The position numbers and the translations under genes are program-made. The notes below the pieces were generated by a model, which was not told the DNA's origin, searched no databases, and saw only the letters and a list, made by a program, of their open reading frames with translations. A stretch of DNA of 9,567 bases from Flavobacteriales bacterium UBA7382 (GTDB lineage Bacteria > Bacteroidota > Bacteroidia > Flavobacteriales_D > Sanyastnellaceae), in contig DKNS01000083.1 of the NCBI GenBank assembly GCA_002469765.1, forward strand, positions 10,612 to 20,178, written 5' to 3'. The number at the start of each line of letters is the position of its first letter. The first letter of the stretch is position 1. This document shows, piece after piece, positions 1-7,004 of this stretch.

Positions 1-2669
1 GTGGTCGTCAACAGCGAGACGGCCCCGCCGTCAGGGTTGAACAAAATGGCCTCTCCTGCGGAGTACGTCTCGGGGTCGTCGTGCCGGAACAACTCGCAGG
101 TGGCCGTCATGAAGACCGGCAACCGCCTTCGGTTGGTCCACGACTGAATGGTCTCCAAGTTCAGGATGCGCTCATGCGCCCACCCGCGTTCACCACCGTG
201 TCCTATGTAGTTCACAATCAAGGCGCCCTCATCCACCCGTCGCGCGATTTCGGCGGTCGCGTCCACGTAGCGCTCTCCGCCCGGAGTGTTGGTTTGGACG
301 TAAGCGTCTGGATACACCTTCAGAACGTCGTATGCCGGATGGTTGTTTTGGATGGTGAGGCTGTGCGCCTCACTGTTTTCCATGTACCGGTGGCCATCGA
401 GGTTGTTGCCATCTTGGTCGTCGGACACAAACAAAATGCGATTTCTCCATGGCCCAAACGAACTGCTTCCGTTGGGGTCCAAACAAGACGCCACCGCCTC
501 GTCACCCTCGTCAAACCCCAAATAAGTCGCCACCTTACCCACCACGGCCCAGGCGGCGTCCACGTCTGACGCAGGAATGCGACCCACGCCGAGCTGCAGA
601 AGGTCTTCTGGACGCTCCCCCTGCCCTTCTGCCGTCAACGCGAAGTAGTCGTCCGAACTGTAGCTCGTGGTGGTGATCAAACTTTCTTGCGAGTAGTGCG
701 CCACAACGGTTTTGCCCCGCCCTTGCACATTTCGGTTCTCGTAGGAGGCGTCTCCCATCAACAGCAAATGGCTGGGTGGCGCCATCGCACCGTCGCTTTG
801 CAACGCCCGGTCTCGAAGCATCATCATCAACATTTTGATGGCGGTGGGGTCGGAGACCCCGCTGTTGAAGGCATCGAACACATCTTGCTGCTGCACCACG
901 GACACACGTTTGCCCAAGGACGCGTGCAGCGCCGCCAAGGAATCTGCAGGCGCCTGCAATTCAGGTATTGTGACAATCACGTAATCCGTTTCGCCCAAGC
1001 TGTGCAGGTTGCTGTTGGATGCAGGCCCCAATACCTCAGGGCGCAACGAGGCGCCCCAACGAAACGCACAAAACCGCTTCACCTCTGTGGCTGGCGACGT
1101 CCAAGTCACTGCGTTGCCTTCCGCCGCCAAATCCACGCGCTTCACCTCCAAAGGGTTGCTCACATCCCAAACTTCATCGACCGGGCTGAATGGCAGCGTC
1201 AGCTGGTACTTCACCCCAAGGGCTTCATCCTCCAAAGGAAGGCCGTTGATGTGCATTTGACCACCTTGATATTCCAAGTGCTGTGGAGCTTCGTAGGCCA
1301 AAAAGTCCATCCACGCATTGCTGTCGTCGGTCCCAGGATTGAGCGTCGCAAGGACCTGGAGTCCCCCGGCCGGCATCGGTGCTTCAATTGCGCCGCTCCG
1401 GTATCCTGCGAAAGACAGCGATGAAGGGGAAAGGGGGCTGTCTGTGAGGGACAACGACTCCCCTTCCCATGTGTACATCAGTTCCGAGCCCGTGCCGCTG
1501 CCAGCCGTGCGCATGGCCGCAGCAAAGCGAATCTGTGCCGGCTCACCCACCACCGGGGAAGCCACTGGAATGTTGTAGGCCTTGACGTTGGCACCCAGCG
1601 CACTCAATCGGTCTCCAAACCAATTCCGACCTGATTTGATCAAATTGAACTCGTGGGTCTCTTCCACCCCCCGGGCTAGATGTGAAGTGCGGGTTTCGGC
1701 CACCTCTTCGCCAAAGCCTTGAGCCGTCTCCATGCCCATCCATTCCAACTCCTCAGGGGCATCCAACCTCAAAAACCACTTGGCCGTATCTCCCCAAAAA
1801 GGCGATGTGTGACGCCACCCGTCTTCAGCAGACCAACTCCACCGTTCGTGGGATCGCGCGTGCCAACAGACCTCATCTCCTGGGTCAAAAGACCCATCCC
1901 CCAAGCCCCGCCAAACCACACGTTGCTGGGGCAAGTCCAAGGGTCGATCCGCGTCGTTGTCAATCGGCAAATTCCCGCCTCCTTGGCCAAACAACCGCAG
2001 CCCTGCGACATCCAAATCTTCCGGCTGAATACCAGCTTCCGCCAACTCATCGTAGCCGATGCAGTGCACGCCTTCTTCCGTGGTCGCGAAGGCCAGCCAC
2101 TCGCCCTCAGAGCGCACACTCGCCGTCGGCCATTCCCTTGTCTCCCGGTTCAGAGCCATGGGTGAAGCCCCCAGCGTCGCCTCGACGCCCAACAACCTCT
2201 GCCATGCTTCGCCATCCCAACGAAACGCTTGCCCCTCACCCACAATCCTCGATTGACCTTGAGACGTTTGAGAAGTCCATCGCCACGGCTGGTGACTTTT
2301 GGACAGGTTTGCCTGCCGAAGCCGCGTGTTCAACTCGAAGGAACACGCCACCCATTCCCAGCGCTGGCCTAAAACCTCGACCCCAGGCCATGGTGACTCC
2401 ATGCCTTTTACGACTGTCAACTTGGGATCCATGGGCTCAGCTTCCAAGGCAAGCCACATTTCGTCCTCAGACCATTGGCGGTCGAATTCCAAAACAATTT
2501 GGGCGTGGGTGCTGAAGGCCCCAAACACCGCGAACATCACTGCAGCGGCATACGACAAGCCCCTCCACACACGTTTCCATGTGGACAACCTTGTCTTGGG
2601 CAAGGCATTCGAAGGCAAAAACACCTGCAAATTCGCGAGTAGCATTGGCACAATCATATTCAATCCCAT
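1..2669 (-). CDS. porU: Type IX secretion system C25-family sortase PorU (3' end outside window)
   Basis: The minus strand is open without a stop from 2669 to the left edge (889 codons seen). PorU is a cell-surface cysteine peptidase of the gingipain (C25) family that cleaves the C-terminal signal of T9SS cargo and joins the cargo to surface lipopolysaccharide. Numbering from the ATG at 2669, a signal peptide ends near residue 56 (hydrophobic run, then STHA before Q57). A beta-rich N-terminal part follows, with the PorU-like stretch NLIKSGRNWFGD at 342-353. The C25 domain starts near DYVIV (562) and contains MGDASYENR (D640) and SSDDYF (D673). The catalytic pair is visible as YIGHGGE (H824) and TATCE (C858). 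The C-terminal Ig-like part lies beyond the window. The start is uncertain: ATGs at 2669, 2657 and 2645 give an unusually long leader, while a TTG at 2588 would give a normal-length one. It is divergent from porP/gldJ. Confidence 0.95.
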   Translation of the reverse strand, partial: MGLNMIVPMLLANLQVFLPSNALPKTRLSTWKRVWRGLSYAAAVMFAVFGAFSTHAQIVLEFDRQWSEDEMWLALEAEPMDPKLTVVKGMESPWPGVEVLGQRWEWVACSFELNTRLRQANLSKSHQPWRWTSQTSQGQSRIVGEGQAFRWDGEAWQRLLGVEATLGASPMALNRETREWPTASVRSEGEWLAFATTEEGVHCIGYDELAEAGIQPEDLDVAGLRLFGQGGGNLPIDNDADRPLDLPQQRVVWRGLGDGSFDPGDEVCWHARSHERWSWSAEDGWRHTSPFWGDTAKWFLRLDAPEELEWMGMETAQGFGEEVAETRTSHLARGVEETHEFNLIKSGRNWFGDRLSALGANVKAYNIPVASPVVGEPAQIRFAAAMRTAGSGTGSELMYTWEGESLSLTDSPLSPSSLSFAGYRSGAIEAPMPAGGLQVLATLNPGTDDSNAWMDFLAYEAPQHLEYQGGQMHINGLPLEDEALGVKYQLTLPFSPVDEVWDVSNPLEVKRVDLAAEGNAVTWTSPATEVKRFCAFRWGASLRPEVLGPASNSNLHSLGETDYVIVTIPELQAPADSLAALHASLGKRVSVVQQQDVFDAFNSGVSDPTAIKMLMMMLRDRALQSDGAMAPPSHLLLMGDASYENRNVQGRGKTVVAHYSQESLITTTSYSSDDYFALTAEGQGERPEDLLQLGVGRIPASDVDAAWAVVGKVATYLGFDEGDEAVASCLDPNGSSSFGPWRNRILFVSDDQDGNNLDGHRYMENSEAHSLTIQNNHPAYDVLKVYPDAYVQTNTPGGERYVDATAEIARRVDEGALIVNYIGHGGERGWAHERILNLETIQSWTNRRRLPVFMTATCELFRHDDPETYSAGEAILFNPDGGAVSLLTT

Positions 2670-2684
2670 GGGTCTTGGTACGCA

Positions 2685-2692
2685 CAAACTTC
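2685..2692 (-). promoter_or_regulatory. Possible -7 box for porU
   Basis: The minus strand reads GAAGTTTG, one mismatch from the Bacteroidota -7 consensus TAnnTTTG. It lies 15 bp before the ATG at 2669. No TTG is seen at the expected -33 spacing, so support is weak. If real, it favours the ATG start and a very short leader. Confidence 0.2.
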
Positions 2693-2786
2693 GGGCTTAT
2701 TGCCCGTGGTCTGGCCGCGGCTTGGAACAGGCCAATGCATTCCACAAAGGGGCGAGGTTCACGCCCTCTACGTCGCCAAAATTCCG

Positions 2787-2794
2787 TAGTATTG
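2787..2794 (+). promoter_or_regulatory. Possible -7 box for porP-gldJ
   Basis: TAGTATTG differs from TAnnTTTG at one position and sits 23 bp before the porP ATG, giving a predicted leader of under 20 nt. No -33 TTG is seen at the usual distance. It is a weak candidate based on motif and position only. Confidence 0.25.
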
Positions 2795-2817
2795 TGGGTT
2801 CAATAGTCCGTTCAATC

Positions 2818-3813
2818 ATGACAAAATTCACCTCCTGCCTTCTGCTCATCGCCACCGTGTGCGCCATGGTGGTGGCCGTCGCGCCCCAACAAGCGCACGC
2901 CCAGGACCCGGAGTTTTCGCAATTCTATAGCAACCCGTTGTTGTTGAATCCCGCCTTTGCCGGAACTGCCCGCGGGCCGCGCGTGGTGATGTCTCACCGC
3001 AACCAGTGGCCCGCCATGAGTGGGGCATTCGTGACCCAAGCGGTGAGCTACGACCAACATTTCAGCAGCATCCAAGGAGGATTGGGATTGACGGTGATGC
3101 ACGACCAAGCCGGTCAAAACACCCTGAACACCACCCGCATCACCGGGATGTACAGCTACCAACAAGCCATCACCCGGAAGTTGTCTCTGCGTGCCGCACT
3201 TGAGGCCAGCTACTTCCAGAAGGCCCTGGACTGGAGCAACCTGACGTTCGGCGACATGATTGATCCACGCCGCGGATTTATTTACGAGACCGCAGACACG
3301 CCACGCGGCGAGACTGTGAAGAAGGTGGACTTTGGTGCAGGACTGTTGGCCTTCACCGAGAAATTCTACATCGGCGCTGCCGCCACCCACTTGAACGAGC
3401 CCAACGAAAGCTTGGTGGTCGGCGTCAGCCGTTTGCCCATGAAGTTCACAGGTCATGCTGGGGCCAAGCTGCCTTTGCAACGCTCGGTCCGCGGGGTGGA
3501 AGCCTGGATTTCCCCCAACGTGCTCTATCGGGTGCAGGGTGAGTTCCAGCAACTCAACCTTGGCGTCTACGTGAGCAAAGGCCCGCTCGTGGGCGGCATT
3601 TGGCACCGTGGATTCTTCTCCGAGGACACACGGGATGCCCTCATCGTCCTTGTGGGCGTAGAAACCGGCATGATGCGCTTCGGCTACAGCTACGACATCA
3701 CAATCTCAGACTTGACCCCTGCCACTGGTGGGGCCCATGAACTTAGCCTGAGCATGAAATTTGCCTCGCCACAGAGGTCCAAATTCAGATCGGTGTCCTG
3801 CCCCACCTTCTGA
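2818..3813 (+). CDS. porP: PorP/SprF-family type IX secretion outer-membrane protein
   Basis: This is a 331-residue outer-membrane beta-barrel protein of the PorP/SprF family, whose members serve the T9SS and gliding machinery or deliver particular adhesins. The symbol is at family level, because genomes usually carry several paralogues. A signal peptide covers 1-28 (hydrophobic run 7-22, cleavage after AHA). The mature end has the family hallmark QDPEFSQFYSNPLLLNPAFAGT (29-50). The rest is a run of alternating beta-strands, such as residues 84-95, 170-190 and 275-293. The mature chain has a single cysteine, C328, in the terminal CPTF. The length is normal for the family. The frame stays open upstream to 2299, but that part is antisense to porU. 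The ATG at 2818 is chosen because it directly precedes the signal peptide. gldJ follows after 51 bp with no terminator, so the two are probably co-transcribed. Confidence 0.92.
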   Translation: MTKFTSCLLLIATVCAMVVAVAPQQAHAQDPEFSQFYSNPLLLNPAFAGTARGPRVVMSHRNQWPAMSGAFVTQAVSYDQHFSSIQGGLGLTVMHDQAGQNTLNTTRITGMYSYQQAITRKLSLRAALEASYFQKALDWSNLTFGDMIDPRRGFIYETADTPRGETVKKVDFGAGLLAFTEKFYIGAAATHLNEPNESLVVGVSRLPMKFTGHAGAKLPLQRSVRGVEAWISPNVLYRVQGEFQQLNLGVYVSKGPLVGGIWHRGFFSEDTRDALIVLVGVETGMMRFGYSYDITISDLTPATGGAHELSLSMKFASPQRSKFRSVSCPTF

Positions 3814-3864
3814 ATTGACAACGAAACCTGCACAATCGAAATCTGAAAATTGAAACCCCACACC

Positions 3865-5619
3865 ATGAGTCAAAAGCACATACTTGGCTTGTTCAGCATG
3901 GCGCTCGGTCTAATCACCTTGAGCGGATGCTACTACGAGCGTTCTGGCGCGACAGGTTGGGCCTACAACTTTGAAGCCAACGGTGGCTTCGAACGCCCAT
4001 CTTACTTCGAGCAAGAAACCGGTCCTGGCTTGATCTTCGTGGAAGGCGGAACCTTCACCATGGGTTCAGTCGACGATGATTTGAACTACGAGTGGGACAA
4101 CATTCCCCGCCGATCCACCGTGTCTTCTTTCTACATGGATGAAACCGAAGTGACCAACCACTTCTACCTTGAGTACACATCTTGGTTGAACCGAGTCTAT
4201 GGCTCTTCCTATCCAGAAATCGTGGAACGGGCCCTTCCCGACACCGCGGCTTGGCGGAACAAACTCGCCTACAACGAGCCGATGGTGAACTACTACTTAC
4301 GTCACCCTGCGTACCGTGACTACCCAGTCGTTGGCGTGAGCTGGTTGCAGGCCACCGAGTTCTGCAAGTGGCGTTCGGACCGTGTCAACGAAGGCATCCT
4401 CGTTCGTGAGGGCTTGCTCGTGCACAACCCAGACGCCCAAGTGGACGAGGAGCACTTCACCACTGAAACCTACTTGTCCGGACAATACCAAGGTGAGCGC
4501 CTTCGCGAAGGCTTGCCCAGCTACAGCATCAACAGCGACTTCCGCGATGTCAAAATGGAAGACGGGGTGATGTTGCCAGCCTACCGACTCCCCACAGAAG
4601 CGGAATGGGAATTCGCAGCTTTGGGCTTGATCGGAAACAGCATTGGAGAGCTGGTAACGGAACGTCGCACGTACCCCTGGAACGGTCACTTCGTGCGGAA
4701 CGGTGACAGTCGTACCGCGGGATACGGCTCCATCAATGCCAACTTCGTGAAAGGCAACGGTGACTACATGGGTGTCGCAGGCGCACTCGATGACTTTGGC
4801 GACATCACCGTGAACGTGTACCAGTACGCGCCGAACGACTACGGGCTCTACAACATGGCTGGAAACGTGAACGAATGGGTGATGGACGTGTACCGTCCCT
4901 TGTCCATCCAGGACAACAACGAATTCCGCCCCTTCCGTGGAAACGTTTACGAGACCCGTCGATTGAATGCCGAGGGACGCCCTGTCGACAAGTACGACTA
5001 CGTGGTGTACAACATCGAAGGCGTGAAGTCCTTTCTTCAGGTCTACGAGACCGAGGGCAACATGGTCGGTGCATTCACGCCGGAAGATGTGGACCTCATG
5101 GGCAACTTGAACCAGAAAGTCACTGACGCAGAGGAGCGCATGAAATCCAAGCGTTTTGAAGAGGGACAGACCCTCATGCAAGACGCGATGGACCTCATCG
5201 TGGACAGCGATGCCATCGCCGCTGCGGACCTTCGCAAGGGCTTCAGCGAGAACATCGATGCCTTGCCAGGCCAAATCCAAATGCGCAAAGAAAGTGTGGA
5301 GGAAAACCTCAACCGCACGAACTACCGCGTGGCCGACAATGTCGACTACCTCGACGGCGATCGAAACAGCTCCTTTGACTTCGCGGCCCAAAGTGCAGAG
5401 GAGGACGCCATGCAAGACAAGCGTGTTTACAACTACGGTGGTTCGACCATGATCAGCAACCGCAGCCGAGTTTACAAAGGCGGCGGCTGGGACGATCGTG
5501 CGTATTACCTCATTCCAGGAACACGTCGCTTCCTCGACGAGCGCCAGAGTTCAGCAAGCATCGGATTTCGATGCGCCATGGATCGCCTCGGCACCCCCGT
5601 GCCGTTCGCGGGTCAATGA
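3865..5619 (+). CDS. gldJ: Gliding motility / T9SS lipoprotein GldJ
   Basis: This 584-residue outer-membrane lipoprotein has a formylglycine-generating-enzyme-like (SUMF1) fold. In gliding Bacteroidota, GldJ is needed for motility and for stability of other Gld and T9SS proteins. The signal peptide ends in the lipobox LSGC (C22). GldJ-type motifs follow in order: EQETGPGLIFVEGGTFTMGS (49-68), MDETEVTN (91-98), YLRHPAYRDYPVVGVSW (144-160), RLPTEAEWEFAALGL (241-255), GLYNMAGNVNEWVMDVYRP (327-345), VYKGGGWDDRAYYL (536-549) and IGFRCAMDRLG (566-576). An insert at about 365-520 divides the fold; 404-490 within it is charged and probably helical. The two cysteines that bind copper in active FGE enzymes are absent, so a structural role is expected. 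The ATG at 3865 is preferred over an in-frame TTG at 3850. It is downstream of porP and ends before a strong terminator. Confidence 0.95.
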   Translation: MSQKHILGLFSMALGLITLSGCYYERSGATGWAYNFEANGGFERPSYFEQETGPGLIFVEGGTFTMGSVDDDLNYEWDNIPRRSTVSSFYMDETEVTNHFYLEYTSWLNRVYGSSYPEIVERALPDTAAWRNKLAYNEPMVNYYLRHPAYRDYPVVGVSWLQATEFCKWRSDRVNEGILVREGLLVHNPDAQVDEEHFTTETYLSGQYQGERLREGLPSYSINSDFRDVKMEDGVMLPAYRLPTEAEWEFAALGLIGNSIGELVTERRTYPWNGHFVRNGDSRTAGYGSINANFVKGNGDYMGVAGALDDFGDITVNVYQYAPNDYGLYNMAGNVNEWVMDVYRPLSIQDNNEFRPFRGNVYETRRLNAEGRPVDKYDYVVYNIEGVKSFLQVYETEGNMVGAFTPEDVDLMGNLNQKVTDAEERMKSKRFEEGQTLMQDAMDLIVDSDAIAAADLRKGFSENIDALPGQIQMRKESVEENLNRTNYRVADNVDYLDGDRNSSFDFAAQSAEEDAMQDKRVYNYGGSTMISNRSRVYKGGGWDDRAYYLIPGTRRFLDERQSSASIGFRCAMDRLGTPVPFAGQ

Positions 5620-5631
5620 TGACACCCATTC

Positions 5632-5664
5632 AACCCCCGAGCATTTCACTCGGGGGTTTTCTTT
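5632..5664 (+). terminator. Intrinsic terminator after gldJ
   Basis: A perfect 8-bp GC-rich stem, CCCCCGAG (5634-5641) pairing with CTCGGGGG (5649-5656), encloses the 7-nt loop CATTTCA. The run TTTTCTTT follows. AA at 5632-5633 can extend pairing into the T-run. It lies 13 bp after the gldJ stop and ends the porP-gldJ unit before murF. Confidence 0.93.
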
Positions 5665-5680
5665 GTCCTGACGCGAAGCC

Positions 5681-6985
5681 ATGACCACCTCTTTCCGCAC
5701 CGACAATTCCGTGGTTGAACGCCTCTTGAAAGAGGTCAAGCACGCCAAAGGTGTGTCTACGGACACGCGAGACACGCTCGAAGGCCTTGTGTTTTGGGCG
5801 CTCAGAGGCGAGCGGTTCGACGGCAACGATTTTGTGGAAGCTGCTTTGGAGCAAGGTGCCGCTCACGTGGTCTCCGATCGCGCACATTGGAATGCCGAAT
5901 CGCGTGTCACTGTGGTTGAAGATGTGTTGGACGCCCTGCAGGCCACCGCGCGATCCCTGCGCCGGACTTGGGATTGCCCTGTGCTGGCGCTCACAGGTAG
6001 CAACGGAAAAACCACCACCAAGGAGCTCATACGCGATGTGTTGGCTGAAGGGCTGGAAGTCCATGCGACTTCCGGAAACTTCAACAACCACATCGGAGTG
6101 CCCCTGACCTTGCTAGGCGCGCCAGCCCACCCTGAATTCGTGGTTGTGGAAATGGGTGCAAACCACCAGCAGGAAATTGCATTGCTCTGTACCATCACCG
6201 AACCGTCGCATGGCTGCATCACCAACATCGGACTGGCGCACTTGGAAGGCTTCAGAGGTGAAGAAGGGGTGTACAAAGGGAAGAAAGAGCTGTTCGACCA
6301 CATCGCCGCGACAAATGGGGCAGCCTTTGTGAACATGGGCGACCCCAAAGTGGTGCGCGCTGCTGAACAGGTGGACCGTCAAGTGACCATCTCTTCAGAC
6401 GGTTGGCAGTGGAGCCGTTCTGCGGGCGAAGGACCTGCGACTGTCAGATGCCCAAGTGGCGCATCTTTCGAAGTGAACCTTGAAGGGGATTACAACTTGA
6501 TCAATGTGGTCATCGCATGGAGTGTGGGCCGCCACTTTGGGATTGCAGAAGCCCTATGCACACAAGCCCTGAGCGCTTACCTCCCGTCCAACCACCGGTC
6601 ACAAGTGGTCCACACCAAACGAAACTGGGTGCTGTTGGACGCCTACAACGCGAACCCCAGCAGTGTGACCCAAGCTGTGGCGTCTTTTGCGACGACTGGG
6701 CACATGCAACCCCTTGTGGTACTTGGAGACATGGGCGAGCTGGGTGAGGCCAGCGAGAAGGCCCACCGCCACGTCGTTGAAGACACCTTGGGACGGGGAC
6801 TGGAACTGTGGACGGTGGGGACTGAGTTCGGTCGAATTCCTGTGCAAAAAGACCAGGCGAGAACACATTTCGACAACCTCGATGCGTTGGTGGCCCAAGT
6901 GGAAGAAAATCCGACGACAGGATGTCAAATTTTGGTCAAAGGAAGCCGCAGCGCTGGCCTAGAGAAGCTGATGCCTTACCTGTGA
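5681..6985 (+). CDS. murF: UDP-N-acetylmuramoyl-tripeptide--D-alanyl-D-alanine ligase
   Basis: MurF is the cytoplasmic ATP-dependent ligase that adds D-Ala-D-Ala to the UDP-MurNAc-tripeptide, the last soluble step of peptidoglycan precursor synthesis. The 434 residues show all three Mur ligase domains. The N-terminal substrate domain has GVSTDTR (24-30) and ALRGERFDGNDF (40-51). The central ATPase domain has the P-loop TGSNGKTTTKEL (105-116), NFNNHIGVPLTLLG (133-146), VVEMGANHQQEI (155-166) and TNIGLAHLEGF (181-191), plus YKGKKELF (198-205), where the carbamylated lysine is expected. The C-terminal domain has LLDAYNANPSS (318-328), LGDMGELG (348-355) and LVKGSRSAGLE (418-428). The length is normal for Bacteroidota MurF. 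The ATG at 5681 lies 16 bp after the terminator tail, so murF needs its own promoter or readthrough. tyrS follows after 19 bp. Confidence 0.96.
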   Translation: MTTSFRTDNSVVERLLKEVKHAKGVSTDTRDTLEGLVFWALRGERFDGNDFVEAALEQGAAHVVSDRAHWNAESRVTVVEDVLDALQATARSLRRTWDCPVLALTGSNGKTTTKELIRDVLAEGLEVHATSGNFNNHIGVPLTLLGAPAHPEFVVVEMGANHQQEIALLCTITEPSHGCITNIGLAHLEGFRGEEGVYKGKKELFDHIAATNGAAFVNMGDPKVVRAAEQVDRQVTISSDGWQWSRSAGEGPATVRCPSGASFEVNLEGDYNLINVVIAWSVGRHFGIAEALCTQALSAYLPSNHRSQVVHTKRNWVLLDAYNANPSSVTQAVASFATTGHMQPLVVLGDMGELGEASEKAHRHVVEDTLGRGLELWTVGTEFGRIPVQKDQARTHFDNLDALVAQVEENPTTGCQILVKGSRSAGLEKLMPYL

Positions 6986-6992
6986 CGCAAAC

Positions 6993-7000
6993 TATCTTTG
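6993..7000 (+). promoter_or_regulatory. TATCTTTG, exact -7-type box directly before tyrS
   Basis: TATCTTTG matches the Bacteroidota -7 consensus TAnnTTTG exactly and ends 4 bp before the tyrS ATG. A CTG at 6968-6970 stands 22 bp upstream, one mismatch from the -33 TTG. If active, transcription would begin at or within a few bases of the start codon, giving a leaderless or nearly leaderless tyrS mRNA. A chance match in the 19-bp gap is possible. Confidence 0.3.
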
Positions 7001-7004
7001 CCGA

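Larger units (their letters stand above)
2670..2817. promoter_or_regulatory. Divergent intergenic region between porU and porP
   Basis: This 148-bp gap must carry the promoters for porU (leftward) and porP-gldJ (rightward). It contains a perfect 5-bp inverted repeat, CGGGC-TTATT-GCCCG, at 2692-2706. A second, TGGCC/GGCCA at 2712-2716 and 2730-2734, has a 13-nt loop. Neither is followed by a T-run, so neither looks like a terminator. They could be protein-binding sites or chance. That the region is regulatory is inferred from gene orientation. Confidence 0.5.

Noticed and set aside
81..1578. Several plus-strand open frames opposite porU, including 81-569, 687-1424 and 1318-1578
   Set aside because: The minus strand is continuously open here and encodes unmistakable PorU motifs; the plus-strand frames are its shadows and resemble no family.
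1682..2515. Plus-strand frame of 277 codons
   Set aside because: It lies wholly antisense to the PorU N-terminal region, is rich in proline and serine as shadow frames are, and has no recognisable motif.
2299..2817. In-frame upstream extension of the porP reading frame
   Set aside because: Most of it is antisense to porU, and a clear signal peptide begins at the ATG at 2818.
3850..3864. TTG as an earlier gldJ start
   Set aside because: The ATG at 3865 gives a standard lipoprotein signal peptide; the five extra codons add nothing recognisable.
4297..5415. A 372-codon minus-strand open frame inside gldJ
   Set aside because: Its valine- and histidine-heavy composition is what the codon bias of gldJ produces on the opposite strand, and gldJ itself is certain from motifs.
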